Below, in pieces: positions 23,452 through 36,460 of a DNA stretch of 64,000 nucleotides. Positions within the stretch are counted from its first letter, which is position 1, and every line of letters starts with the position of its first letter. The stretch lies in contig CAJQUN010001198.1 in the NCBI GenBank assembly GCA_907163345.1, forward strand, positions 28,622 to 92,621, in the 5' to 3' direction. The position numbers and the translations under genes are program-made. The notes under the pieces are model-generated. The model made no database searches, was not told where the DNA came from, and saw nothing but the letters and a program-made list of their open reading frames with translations. The stretch comes from Haberlea rhodopensis (Eukaryota; Streptophyta; Magnoliopsida; Lamiales; Gesneriaceae).

Positions 23452-25034
23452 CCAGACGTGTCCACGGCATAGATGAGATAGCCCGTGTGTCCACGTTCCA
23501 ATAACTGAGTCATCTTGATCGCTGAAATCAACGGAATCTTCGCACGAGAACCGTTGCCATAGAAGGTCCACTGACTGCCCAACTCAGGTCTGAACTTCAC
23601 TGTCCTCTGTCGGCAATCTACCACTGCCTGATATCTGTTCAGAACATCAATACCCAAGATGCAGTCGAAGTCTGACATGCCCAATACGATCAAGTCTGCC
23701 TTCAACTCGTTGCCCTCAAAATAAATGAGGCAGTCTGCCATAAACTGATCAGCAACGACATTTCTTCGAGTGGGTGTCGAGACCAAAAGAGGCGTGGGTA
23801 AAGAAGACGTGCGCATATGGTGTCTTTCCACAAAACCCACCGATACAAAAGAGTGGGAGGCACCTGTATCGATCAAAATAAAAGCAGGGTACGTAAATAA
23901 ATGACACGTACCGGCGATCACCTCCTCTAGGGCTGCCTGGGCCTGCTCTCTGGTCAGCGCATACACCTGTCCCTGGGGCGGTCCTACTGTCTGACCTCCC
24001 GATGGTCGAGGCCCAAACTGCTGCCTCTGCTGCACTGTCCTATCATCAAACCTCGGCCTGTTGCCCTGAAACTCTGACTGTCCTCCCCGGGTGGGGCAAT
24101 ACCGAGCGATGTGGCCCATCTTGCCACAGATATAACATGCAGGACACTTGTTTGAAGAATGTGGCCCTCCACAATTGTTGCACCTCGGCTCTCCCGGCCT
24201 ATCCCCTTGTGAAGACCCTCGATTGGCCGACCGATTCTTCTTGTTATCCTGTTTCTGACCAAAGAATTTCTTTCCACCATATCGCGAAGATGAAGAGGCA
24301 CCACGGGGTTTAAATGGCTCACCCCGGGGCCTCAAGCTGTCACTAGTCTGCCTCTGTTGCGGTACCGGTGGTGGCATAGCACTAGAATAAGCTCCCACCC
24401 CAAGCTCAGCAAGTTCCGCCCTTGTGAGAGCATCATCAAAAGAAGTTGGGTTATTGGTGATAACCCGGTCATAGAGCTCCGGTCGCAACCCCTTCATAAA
24501 GTTCCTCATCTTAGCGTGCCCATTGGTGGCAATGTGGGGAACGTACCTCAGCAACGAAGAGTACCGTGTGGCATAGTCTGCCACTGTCATGTTCCCCTGC
24601 TTCAAACTTGTAAATTCGTCTTCCTTCGTCTGTCTCGCCGCTGCGGAGAAATACCGGTTCAAAAACCTAGTCCGGAAGAGTGTCCAATCAATCACAGCAC
24701 CTAGTGCTCTTAGCTCCATCACCGTGCTCCTCCACCACATGAGAGGTTTCTTTGCCAACTGAAACTCCGCCAGCCTCAGCCAAGCTGTAACAGCACAAGG
24801 AGCCGATATAAAGATCTGTTCAAGTCTTTCCAACCACTCTTCAGCCTCTTCTCCGGACTCTGTCCCCTCAAACCGGGGCGGATGATACGACAGAAATTGT
24901 GTTAGACTGATCTCACCCGGTAGCAATAGATGAACCACTGGTTCCATGCCTACAGCCGGTGGAGGTAGGGGGTTTGCCTGTCCAATACTTGCGTTCACAC
25001 TACCAACATCTCCAACCTCCTCATTAGCAGCCAT
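23452..25034 (-). pseudogene. gag: E1-type gag-protease fragment, 3'-truncated by the duplication
   Basis: Starts at the ATG at 25034 (MAANEE) and runs through the Gag domain, both zinc knuckles and the protease IDTGASHSF to SGKS, where the duplication junction cuts it. The frame ends a few codons later, at 23436, inside E4. RT, RNase H and integrase are absent, so it is a 5' fragment with its own LTR. The frame itself is open for about 530 codons, so a Gag-protease protein could in principle be made from the adjoining LTR. It differs from the E1 copy by a few substitutions. Confidence 0.9.
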
Positions 25035-25231
25035 GCTGTAACACAAATGTTAACAACAATTCCAAATCAATATATATGTTATGCCGTTAGATAATAGGAA
25101 TGAGAATAAGCACGTTAGTATAACAGGATATACATTAATATGCACCACATGCATAAACATGCTTCAAATGTAAGCACCTAGCCTATCATGCTAAGGCTAC
25201 CCTTCACTCGTTCCCGGGTTCTCTAACCACT

Positions 25232-25243
25232 GCTCTGATACCA
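25232..25243 (-). other. Primer binding site, duplicated
   Basis: TGGTATCAGAGC in element sense, four bases from the LTR at 25248. Confidence 0.9.
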
Positions 25244-25247
25244 CTAA

Positions 25248-27303
25248 TGTAAGGACCCTAATCCTTAAGTGCGGAATCAAGGCATAATAGAGCTAATATA
25301 AATGATCAGAGTGAGAAATAACGTGTTGAGTTTATGAGCTGAAGCATTACATGCCAAAAATAAGGACTACCAAAAATTGATTAATTACATTCCCCATCAA
25401 ATGAATGCTATCAACTAGTTTTACACTACTCCTAGAGTAGACACTAGGCAAAATAATCCTGTCCTTCATCTACCAAAGATGCTCTTCAAGCTCGCTGTCT
25501 CAACCCGTCTAGCCCTCCTATCATGCCAAACGTGTACCTACAAGGACAACCCCCAAACATGAGCAATAATAATCATTCATATTCAACACAATATGAAGAT
25601 AAAGCGTAAATGCATAATCATAATAAAACACTTCCTGTTTTCCCCATGCATTTCAAACGCTTCCCGTTTGGTTGTCCCTGTACCATAACTCATGAGTATA
25701 ATCAATAGATTATTTTTAATGGTCTAAACATGTCATGACATATACCAGCTCATCATTACCAAATACTGATCCCCAATCCCTAGTCTGTCCATCACAATGT
25801 ATTTTAATGCCCCTCGCTTATTTACATATAGGCGGCATAGGATAACCTCGCTTCAATGGACATGCGGGACTCCCACCCCTCGCCTCTCATTGAGCGGCAA
25901 ATACCCTTTCCTCGCCCTATATGATAACCACGCTCAAATGTGACATGCGGCGCTCCCACCCCTCGCTTCACATTTAGCGGAACCAAACCAAATAGCGGCA
26001 AGCATTAAAATCATCAAGGGATGACCACGACTCATGGGATGTGCACCAATAATCATATGCATCTATAAACATCATGCATAACATGTATTTGCATCCACAA
26101 TGCAATACCACATATATACTTGCATCCACAATGCATAAACAATGAGTATATAAGATACATGTACCGTTGGGGTGCCCGTACGTCCACTACGTACCTTTCC
26201 AAAAGTGGAATTGATCTGGCTTCAGTTCCTCGGTTGCGTTGCTACATGGGATGGTTCTACACAATCACACAACCCCATATTAGAAGCCAAATAATAGCCA
26301 AATACCAAAAATTTGACAAAATAAATCATTTCTCAAAAATCCACAGGCGGCGATCGATCGCTTCCCTCAAGCGATCGGTCGCCTCAAAATTCTCACTGCG
26401 GCGATCGGTCGCCCCAAACATGGCGATCGATCGCCATTCCTTTGATTTGGCTACTGCCTCTCGGCGATCGGTCGCCTCATTTTAGGCGATCGATCGCCTA
26501 ACCCGCTAAAAGCCTACTGTCTCTTGGCGATCGGTCGCCTCTTTTCAGGCGATCGATCGCCTCGCACAGACATGCGTTTTTCACCATTTTTGCTCCCAAA
26601 ATTTCTTCCAATCCATACCAACACTTAACCAAACAAACCAACAACATCTAAACAACATAAACCACCAAAATATACTTCAAAACAAGTATAAATCCAACAT
26701 ATAACCAAACCCACAACAACCCAACAAAAACCCATTTTAAAACCATCCAAAATCATACTAAACTCAAACCAAACCTTACAAAATTAACCATGAGGTATCC
26801 ATACCTCTTGGGGACCTCAAATCACCCAACAATCTCCACAAAACAAGATTTTGCAAGGACTTCTCTTCTCCCCAAAGCTCAAGCTCGAAAATGAAGGAAG
26901 AAGGGTTTGTGGATTTGATTTTGGTAAAGTGTGGGTGTTGGTAAAGGTGGGGGTTATAAGGGTATAAAAGGGGATTGGGTTTAATTAAAAAAATGCAATC
27001 CACAACCCATGGTGTATAAAACACCCCAACATGATATTTTCCAAAGCATTATACCAAATGCACCAAAATATCAATTAAACACATGATTTCTAATTAATTG
27101 CTAACCAAGGCAAATAAATCATGCTTCCAACCATAATTCCCAACATGCTCAACATGCACCCTGAAATGCTATCCCGGGTCACTCTAACATGTGACTAAGC
27201 ATTTCCACATAATAATTCCAACACATAATTAATTACCACATACTTAATCATATAAACACAATTAATGCACCAAATTGCAATTGATCATTTCGGGGATATC
27301 ACA
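25248..27303 (-). repeat. E1-type 5' LTR, duplicate copy, uninterrupted
   Basis: 2,056 bp, TGTAAGG...GATATCACA, followed by AATTT (27304-27308) and satellite. TTTAC at 25821-25825 is the unoccupied E2 target. Palindrome cluster at 26347-26563, inverted repeat at 26792-26807. By position it is a copy of the 5' LTR, not a separate insertion. Confidence 0.92.
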
Positions 27304-30300
27304 AATTTCACTGTTACACACGTTTTTTTTATTTTTTTTGATAAATTTCAATTTCGTGCGAATATTCGATTATGTGTCTTGAATACATCATTTTCTTGGT
27401 TGGAAGAAGTTTTTGAGTAATTTTCACAGCTGTTGACATTTTTTATTTTTTGACAAATTTCGACTTTTTGTGAATATTCAAGTATATGTCTTCGTAAACC
27501 AATACAATTTTGTGGAATTTTAAAACCTAGTCATGATATATAATTTTCTTTGTTGGAAGAAGGTTTTGATAAATTTTCACAAATTCATAAGTTTTTTGAT
27601 TTTTTGATAAATAGCTGTTGAATATATCATTTTCTTGGTTCGAAGAAGTTTTTGAGTAGTTTTCACAGTTAATGACGTTTTTATTTTATGATAAATTTTG
27701 ATTTTATGCGAATATTCGAGTATATGTCTTCGTAAACCAATTCAATTTGTGGAGTTATACATCAAGTCTTGAGTACATTTTCTTTGTTGAATGAATGTTT
27801 TGAGAAATTTTTACAAATTACATATGTTTTTTTAATTTTTTTGATAAATTTTGATAACGAGCGAATATTCGACAATGTGTCATGGATAGATCGTTTTATT
27901 TGTTGGAAGAATTTTTGAGCAATTTTCCCCGTTACGGAAGTTTTTTTTTTTTGATAAATTTTGATTTTGTGCTAATATTTGAATATGTTTCCTGAATACA
28001 TCATTTTCTTGGTTGGCAGAAGTTTTTGAGAAATTTCAGAGTTACAGACATTTTTTATTTTTTGATAAATTTTGATTTTGTGCAAATATTCGAGTATATG
28101 TGTTCGTAAACCAATTTTGGAATATAACATCTACATCATTTTCTTTGTTGGAAGAATGTTTTGGGAAATTTTTATAAATTACATAAGTTTTTTGATTTTT
28201 TGATATATTTCGATTACGTGCGAATATTTGAATAGGTGTAATGAATACATTATTTGTTGGTTGGAAGAAGTTTGGTGAGCAATTTTCACAGTTACGGAAA
28301 TTTTTTTTGATAAATTTTGATTTCATGCGAATATTTGAATACGTTTCATGAATACATCATTTCTTGGTTGGAAGAAGTGTTTGAGCAATTTTCATAGTTA
28401 CGGGTGTTTTTTTAAATTTCAATTATGTACTAATATTCGAGTATGTATCTTGAATACATCATTTTCTTGGTTGGAATAAGTTTTGGAGTAATTTCAGTTA
28501 CGTAAGTCTTTTATTTTCTGACAATTTTTGATTTTGTCCAAAAATATTCGGGTATGTAAACCAATTCAATTTGTTTAAATTTAACACCAAGTCATGAGTA
28601 CATCATTTTCTTGGTTGGAAGAAGGTTTTGGAAAATGTTCACAATATTCGAGCATGCGTCTTGAACACATCATTTTCACAGTTACGGACGTTTTTTTTAT
28701 TTTTCTATCAAATTCGATTTGGTCTGAATATTCGAGTATGTGTCTTGAATACATCATTTTCTTGGTTGGAAAAATGTTTTTAGCCATTTTCACAGTTACG
28801 AACGTTTTTTTATTGTTTCATAAATTTCGATTTTGTGCAAATATTAGAGTATATGTCTTCGTAAACAAATTCAATTTGTGGAATTATAACATCAAGTCAT
28901 GAGTACATCATTTTCTTTGTTGAAAGAAGGTTTTGAGAAATTTTCAGAAATTAGATATGTTTTCTGATTTTTGATAAATTTTCACAAATTAGATATGTTT
29001 TCTGATTTTTTGATAAATTTTCACAAATTAGATTTTTTTCTGATTTTTTGATAAATTTTGATTACTTGCTAATATTCTAGTATGTGCCTTTAATACATCA
29101 TTTTTCATGGTTGGAAGAAGTTTTGAGAAATTTTAACAGTTACGGGCGTTTTTTTTTTTAATAAATTCGATTTCGTGCAAATATTTGTGTATATGTCTTG
29201 AATACGTCATTTTCTTGGTTGGAAGAAATTTTTTAGCCATTTTCACCGTAACAAACATTTTTTTATTTTTTGATAAATTTCGATTTTGTGCAAATATTCG
29301 AGTATAAGTCTTCGTAAACCAATTCAATTTGTGGAGTTATAACATCAAGTCTTGAGTACATTTTCTTTGTTGAACGAAGGTTTTGAGAAATTTTTACAAA
29401 TTACATAAGTTTTTTGATGTTTTGATAAATTTCGATTACGTGAGAATATTCGAGTATGTGTCTTGAATATATCATTTTCTCGGTTTGAAGAAGTTTTTGA
29501 GTAATTTTCGCAGTTAAGGACGTTTTTTAATTTTTTGATAAATTTTGATTTTGTGCGAATATTCGAGTATATGTTTTCGTAAACCAATTCAATCTGTGGG
29601 ATTTTAATATAAAGTGTTGAGTACATCATTTTCTTGGTTGGAAGAAGTTTTTGAGAAATTTCATAGTTGCGGAAATTTTTTTGTCTTTTGATAAATTTCA
29701 GGTTCATGCAAATATTTGAATATGTTTATGAATACAATTTTCATGGTTGGAAGAAGCTTTTGAGCAATTTTTATAGTTACAGATGTTTTTTATTTTTTGA
29801 TTTCCTGCGAATATTCGAGTTATATGTCTTCATAAACCAATTCAATTTGTGGAATTTTCACATCAAGTCATGAGTATATCATTTTCTTGGATGGAAGAAG
29901 GTTTTGAGAAATTTTCACAAAATTCATAAGTTTTCTTATTTTTTGATAAATTTTGATTTCGTGCAAATATTCGAGTATGTCTCTTGAATATATCATTTTC
30001 TTGGTTGGAAGAAGTTTTTGAGTATTTTTCGTAGTTAATGACGTTTTTTTTATTTTTTGATAAATTTCGATTTATTGCGAATATTCGAGTATATGTCTTC
30101 GTAAACTAATTAAATTTGTGAAATTTTAACATCAATTCTTGAGTACATCAATTTCTTGGTTGGAAGAAGTTTTTGAGAAATTTTCACAGTTACAGAAGTT
30201 TTTTTATTTTTTGATAATTTCGAGTTCGTACAAATATTTGAATATGTTTAAATATACATATTTTCCTTTGTTGGAAGAAGTTTTTGAGCAATTTCATAGT

Positions 30301-31428
30301 TACATATGTTTTTTTATTTTTCGATTCATGCGAAATTCGAGTATACGTCTCTGTAAACCAATTCAATTTGTGATATTTTAAAACCAAGTCATGAGTATAT
30401 CATTTTCTCTATTGGAAGAAGGTTTTGAGAATTTTTCCCAAAATTCATAAGTTTTTTGATTTTTTGATAAATTTGGATTTCGTTGTAATATTCGAGTATG
30501 TCTGTTGAATATATCATTTTTTGGTTGGAAGAAGTTTTTGAGTAAGTTTCACAGCTAAGGACATTTTTTATTTCATGATAAATTTCGATTTTGTGCAAAT
30601 ATTCGAGTATATGTCTTCGTAAACCAATTCAATTCGTGGAATTTTATCATCAAGTCTGGAGTACATTATTTACTCGGTTGGAAGATGGTTGAAAATTTTC
30701 ACAAGTTACATATGTTTTTTGATTTTTTGATAAATTTTGATTACGTGCGAGTATTCGAGAATGTGTCATGAATACATCATTTTATCTGTTGGAAGAATTT
30801 TTGAGCAATTTTCACAGTTACGGAAGTTTTTTTATTTTTTGATAAATTTCGATTTTGTGCGAATATTTGAATACGTTTCATGAATACATCATTTAATTTG
30901 TTGGAAGAAGGTTTTGAGAAATTTTCACGAATTACATAAGTTTTTTGGTTTTTTGATAAATTTCGATTACGTGCGAATATTTGAATATGTGTCATGAATA
31001 CACATTTTTTTGGTTGGAAGAAGTTTTGTGAGCAATTTTCACAGTTACGGATGTTTTTTTATTTTCATTTTCGTACTAATATTCGAGTATGTATCTTGAA
31101 TACATCATTTTCTTGGTTTGAAGTAGTTTTTGAGTAATTTCAGTTACGAAAGTTTTTTATTTTTTGACAAATTTTGATTTTGTGCAAATATTCGGGTATG
31201 TAAACCAATTCAATTTGTGTAATTTTAACATCAAGTCATGAGTACATCATTTTCTTGGTTGGAAGAAGGTTTTGAGAAATGTCACAATATTCGAGTATGT
31301 GTCTTGAATACATCATTTTCATAGTTGGAAGAGGTTTTGAGAAATTTTCACAGTTACGGGTGTTTTTTTTTATATGAAATTTGATTTGTTGTGAATATTC
31401 AAGTATGTGTCTTGAATACATCATTTAC
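27304..31428. repeat. AT-rich dimeric satellite, copy 2
   Basis: Near-identical to 15783-19905, with a few single-base and one- or two-base differences. No genes. Confidence 0.88.
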
Positions 31429-31622
31429 TGTAAGTTTCTTTTAGATTTATTTCAAGATTTATGTCTGTAGTTTGTGTTGTGAACGTTCATACTGCCTAGG
31501 TGTTTGTATTTGCGTTGGTCAGCCTTGAAATCCGTTGGTCATCCTTGAAAGCTGAATAGCTGGCGTTAGGTGGTCCCGCTATAAACATTTAACCCAGTAG
31601 AAAACAGGATTGAGATAAAATT
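31429..31622 (+). other. Putative pararetroviral leader, copy 2
   Basis: Same 190-bp stretch as 19906-20099; nothing further is recognised. Confidence 0.4.
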
Positions 31623-32784
31623 ATGGAAAGATTTTCAAGATCTATGTCGAGGAGATCTTTTAATGAAGCTATTAGTAGTAGTATATATAATAGTAGAAAT
31701 AATAAAGAAATAATTATAAATGAAAATTTTGAAAAAAGTTTAAATAATTGGTCTATTCCTACTTCTTCTTCATCTAGTATATATAGATCTAAAGGTAGTT
31801 TTAATTTTAATTGTGATTATGTTATTAAAACAGCTGAAGATGCTATTCCTTTATCAGAAGGATTTAGTAGCTCCAATATTTTAAATGAAAGGTTGTTAAA
31901 TCAACACCTCCAAAATTATAAATTCCTTCACTTAGGAATGGTTCAAGTTGCTTTAAAACCTGCAACTAGATTAGGTCTCAATACTTCGATTCTCTTAAGT
32001 GTTAGAGATAAAAGACACAATAAGTTTCATGATTCCTTATTAAGAATAATTGAATCTAGTTTATGTGATGGTCCCGATTCACTTTTCATGTTATCCAAAT
32101 TTTACTTTGTCATTAAATGACCCAACAATTATGTATGCTTTAACACTAGATATTAAATCAGAAGGATTTGATATGATGCAAGGTGCAACAAATGTAATTC
32201 TAATTTATAGAATTCATTATAAAGTTATGAACACAACTTTCCCAAGAATTAGGAATATTCCTAATTTACCTAAAGGAGAAACAACTTTATTTTTAACAAA
32301 TATTGCTAAAAGCAATATGGTTATTCCAAAAACAATCTCTTGGAATCAGGTTAAGTTACCTGAGACATGGGTTTTAGAAAAAGCTTCGGAACCAAAGAAA
32401 AAAGAAAATTCGGTTTTCGAAGAAATTCTAGAATACCCAGACGGAGATGTGGAAATAAGATTTTTAAAAGATAGAGTTACTCGCTTAAGTATAAGTTCTT
32501 CAAATCACTTAAGCTTAGGAAGTATTTCTAATAGAAGAAATTTTGAGTTAGAACCTACAATAATAGGTCTTAAAATTAATGATGAAGGAGTTAGTCAACC
32601 AACATATAAAGTTCGAATTCCTTCAACAATTAATCCTAACTCACCAACAGCTTCCGATATGGGTTATGATCCCGATCCAAGTGTTTATAATATAAGCGCT
32701 TTAACAAAAGATTTAGATTTTCCTTTTGACGGAGAAGTTAAAGAATCATTTTATTCTTTAGATAATTATCCCAAGCGAAAATGA
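31623..32784 (+). pseudogene. MP: Movement protein, duplicate with frameshift
   Basis: Same sequence as the intact frame at 20100, but one extra C near 32072-32074 (GGTCCCG where copy 1 has GGTCCG) breaks the frame after about 150 matching codons. It leaves a 165-codon N-terminal frame and a separate C-terminal frame that runs to the original stop at 32784. There is also a substitution near residue 59 (C in copy 1, G here). The break lies in the middle of the 30K core, so the protein should be non-functional. Confidence 0.8.
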
Positions 32785-33016
32785 TTTTTCTTAAAAGAAT
32801 AAAAATCACAATTAATGTGGTTTAAAAAATATAAATATTTTTTACAAAAAGGTAGACTTCTCTCATTTTATTGAAAGAATCTATAAACTCCAAATGAAAA
32901 AATTTCCTAATTTTGAAACTTAATTATCACCCGTAGATTCTATTTATCAAGATTTTATATCAAAGAATGGGAACGGTGATAAGAAGCATCCTGAACAAAA
33001 TCTTACAATCAAGATT

Positions 33017-34199
33017 ATGGACAAAGAAATTATGGCTTCGCCATATAAAAAGACTTCTAATGTAGAAGTTATTGCTGAACAAAATAATTTTATCAATTTA
33101 GCCCTAAAAGCAATTGGAAAACAGCTAACTAGGGTTGAACAGAAGATTTCTAATAAAGAGATTGTTCAAGATAGTTTTACAGAGGATAAAATTCTTTTTA
33201 AAACTAGAAATGAAAAACCTGATCTTAAAACAGGAATTAGTTCAGACATAATGGAAGAACTAGTCAAAAGATTACAAAAAGTTGGAATTAGTGAAAAGTC
33301 TACTGCTCCTTTGAAAAGAGAAGTAGAGACAGAGATAGAAAGCACTAAGAAGATAACAGTTCCTCACCTGAAGATCAAAATAATTTTGATGAAAACATTA
33401 CCGACTTAGAGACAAAGCTCTTAAAAGAACAAGAGGTTGAAAATCAACCAAGTAATCAAGTAAATAAAATTACTTCTTTCAAACAAGAACTTCCTTTAAA
33501 AAGTAACGTTCCACAGTATGGCTGAATATCAAGTTAGAACCATATTACAATATATGGCTATGTTTGCTACAACAGCTAGAATTAAGGGTACAACTGATAG
33601 AGAAATTTCCTTAACAATAACTGCTGGATTTACTGGCCAACCAAAAGGTTGGTGGGATTTCAGTCTCTCTGAAGAGGCTAGAACACAAATTATTAATTCT
33701 GTAAAAACAGAACTCAATAATAATATTCATACCCAATTCGCCAACAGAGTATATGCTCTAATTTACACCATGGCAAAACATTTTTTAGGAAAGACTGTTC
33801 ACAACTTGAAAATACTCAAGAACAATTAATCCGTTTAAAGTGTCCGACTTTGTCACATTTTAAATGGTACAAAGCTGTTTTCTTCTCCAAAATCTTTACA
33901 AGAGAAGATTGTAATCTTAACTTCTGGAAAGAAAAATTCTTATCTGGATTACTTTATTTATTCTCCGAAAGATTAAAGGAAAGATTAAAAGGAGAAAACA
34001 TGGGAAATATTCCATGGGAACAATATACTTATGGAGTTCTTACTTCATAAGTAATAAGAGAAGGAATCTCTTTCTGTAATGAATTAAGACTTCATAAACA
34101 GATTAAAAGAGAAAAATCTTCAGGCAAAAGAGACTTAGGAGATTTTTGTGAACAAATTGGTTTCACACCTCTAAACGAAAAAATTGACGAAAACATTCT
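33017..34199 (+). pseudogene. CP: Coat-protein region, duplicate, interrupted by E4
   Basis: Copy of 21493-22673 with the same frame changes, so these breaks predate the duplication. It differs by a two-base indel near 34058 and several substitutions. Frames: 33017-33409, 33518-33829 (capsid core with GFTGQPKGWWDF) and 33850-34050. At 34199 the sequence enters E4 and its sense resumes at 36252. Confidence 0.75.
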
Positions 34200-34990
34200 T
34201 GATACGACCCTCGAGATTCAATGACACACGAGAATAGTATTTCAAACTCTTGTTTTGCCAAGGACTTAAAAATCAAGCAAAAGACTCGGAATTCACAAAT
34301 AAAAACGATTTATTGATCCAACACAAAACGACTCAACTAACAAAATGAACCCCTACCGGTTGTTTATCCAAGCAAGAACCTCGGTATATGAGTCGAACCT
34401 CGACCCGTTGTCTACAATTGAGACAAGAACCTTGGTATGTAAAATCGCTCCTCGACCCATCGCTTAACACGAAGCAAGAAACAATGGTTTCAACAAGCAC
34501 CTTGACCCACTACTTAGGAAAGTAGGAACCTCGATATCAACATGACGCACCTCGACCCACTACTTAGAAAAGTAGGAACCTTGATATCAAATGACGAACG
34601 CCACAAGGAATACTCCTTGATAAGTTCCAAGAATGGGATCACTTGGATCCATGAGAGAAAACTCTCCACAAGGCAAAGAACCACGTTTTTTTTGGATGAA
34701 TGTTGTTGTATATCCATTAAAATGATTGAATACAAATATTTATAGGACTCATTGACTTTCCATGACCAAATGTGCTCATAACAAGCTCAATACAATCTTT
34801 TTCTTAGCCCATCTAGACATAATTCGAAAATAACATTAACAACTTAAATAAAAGTCTACTAATATCTTATTGATTTCAAACTAGCCCAATCACTAAATAT
34901 GAATACAATGATGTTCCATAACATTATGTAGAATCAATGCTCTTGATTTTGGACTTGTATGTCTATTTGAAGCTCTTCACGATTCTCACA
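34200..34990 (-). repeat. E4 3' LTR
   Basis: 791 bp, TGATACGACCC...GATTCTCACA. Internally repetitive: several imperfect blocks with CCTCGACCC and GGAACCT(C/T)G motifs about 50 bp apart. Confidence 0.82.
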
Positions 34991-35615
34991 TCATTCTCCC
35001 TTTCTTTGAAAAAGATTTGTCCTCAAATCTTGTTTATGCTTCACATCTTATCCTCCCAACATAAAGAATGAGAAAGTAATAACTTGGAAGTTTAGGAACC
35101 AAATTGTAGAATAAAATTTGAGGGATCTTGCAACTTTATGACCTAGTTGGATAACAATTGAAAAGATCAAAGCTCTAGGTCCCTAATTGAAAATTTGGAC
35201 GAAAATTACACAAAAAATGGAAGGAATAGTAAAAACTAGACATGAGATTATAATATGTGATAAGATTGAAAAGATATATAATTTAGGAAATTTAGAGCCC
35301 AAAATAAGAAAAACAATCAATCAAGAATCCTATTTGAAGTTAATAAAATTTATGATAGAGATTTTTTTACTCAAAACTCTTCAAAAACACCATTTCCATA
35401 CATTTTAAAAATATCACATATTTCTTGGACGAAAATTCACCTTTTTTTTAAAGGAGTTTTGACACTTTTTTTTTTGACGCGAAACATAAATAACAAACAA
35501 AACGAACTAAGGGATGAATCAAAGACTCGACAAAACAAAGATTGTGCGAAAAAATGACGGCAAGAAGACTCAAAGAAGGCGCTTGATTTTTAAAAACCAA
35601 GGCTCTGATATCAAA
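34991..35615 (-). other. E4 interior, non-coding
   Basis: A purine tract in element sense (AAAGAAAGGGAGAATGA) abuts the 34990 end. A TGATATCAGAGC primer site lies at 35602-35613, one base off the standard initiator-Met complement. The longest frame (73 codons at 35187) has no recognisable domain. No gag or pol. Confidence 0.75.
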
Positions 35616-36251
35616 TGATACGACCCTCGAGATTCAATGACACACGAGAATAGTATTTCAAACTCTTGTTTTGCCAAGGATTTAAAAATCAAGCAAAAGA
35701 CTAGGAATTAACAAATAAAAACGATTTATTGACCCAACACAAAGAACAAATCGACTCAACTAACAAAATGAACCCCTACCCGTTGCTTATCCAAGCAAGA
35801 ACCTCGTTATATGATTCGAATCTCGACCCGTTGTCTACAATTAAGACAAGAACCTTGGTATGTAAAATCGCACCTCGACCCATCGCTTAACACGAAGCAA
35901 GAAACAATGGTTTCAACATGCACATTGACCCACTACTTAGGAAAGTAGGAAGCTCGGTAACAACATGACGCACCTCGACCCACTACTTAGAAAAGTAAGG
36001 ACCTCGGTATCAAATGACGATCTCAATTGTAGACAACGGGTTGAGGTTCAAATCATATACCGAGGTTCTTGCTTGGATAAGCAACGGGTAGGGGTTCATT
36101 TCGTTAGTTGAGTTGTTTTGTTCTTTATGTTGGGTCAATAAATCGTTTTTATTTGTCAATTTTGCGTCTTTTGCTTGATTTTTAAGTCCTTGGCAAAACA
36201 AGAGTTTGAAATACTATCCTCGTGTGTCATTGAATCTCGAGGGTCATATCA
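35616..36251. repeat. E4 second LTR, truncated and joined to its own inverted copy
   Basis: 35616 to about 35850 and 36020-36251 are inverted copies of the first 230 bp of the LTR, with several mismatches and small indels. Both outer ends read TGATA(C/T)GACCC inward. Between them lies LTR sequence to about 36018. The structure could fold into a long hairpin. Confidence 0.85.
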
Positions 36252-36460
36252 ATGCTAAATCAAGATATTATAAATTTAAAAAATGGAAGAATAGGGAAAA
36301 TAAGGAGAAAAAAGAAAAAATTAATCATTTTCCTAAAAAGGAAAGATATACTAAAAATTTATGCCTCGAAACAGAAAAGATAAATCTGAAGAGATTTATT
36401 GCTGGAAATATCATAAGCCAGGACATTACGCTAATAAGTATACAACATAACAAAAGATAA
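36252..36460 (+). pseudogene. CP: Coat-protein C-terminus with decayed zinc knuckle
   Basis: Resumes the coat-protein sense after E4: a lysine-rich stretch, then a CX2CX4HX4C-type knuckle at 36400-36441. The second and fourth ligands are TAT (tyrosine) codons at 36409-36411 and 36439-36441 instead of cysteine; the first Cys and the His remain. In the family the basic knuckle segment binds viral nucleic acid. Both changes are G-to-A on this strand, as expected from decay of methylated cytosine on the other strand. Confidence 0.7.

Larger units (their letters stand above)
23446..34972. repeat. Tandem duplication, copy 2 (without E2)
   Basis: 11,527 bp in the same order and orientation as copy 1, differing by scattered single bases and a few indels. 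It has the empty E2 site (25821-25825). Confidence 0.9.
34200..36251 (-). mobile_element. E4: small LTR element ending in an inverted LTR fragment
   Basis: LTR at 34200-34990, interior of 625 bp without coding capacity, primer site at 35602-35613, then a partial second LTR (35616 to about 36018) joined to an inverted copy of the LTR start (about 36020-36251). Read on the minus strand it has a purine-rich tract next to the 34990 end and an initiator-Met-type primer site. Flanks are ATTCT (34195-34199) and ATGCT (36252-36256), a target duplication with one mismatch. The interior size suits a terminal-repeat-in-miniature element or a deletion derivative. Confidence 0.8.

Noticed and set aside
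23446..34972. Second copy as a mere assembly duplicate of haplotypes
   Set aside because: Not fully excluded, but the breakpoints lie in two different elements with 6-bp microhomology, and one copy has E2 while the other has an empty site; a false overlap would not be expected to make this junction.
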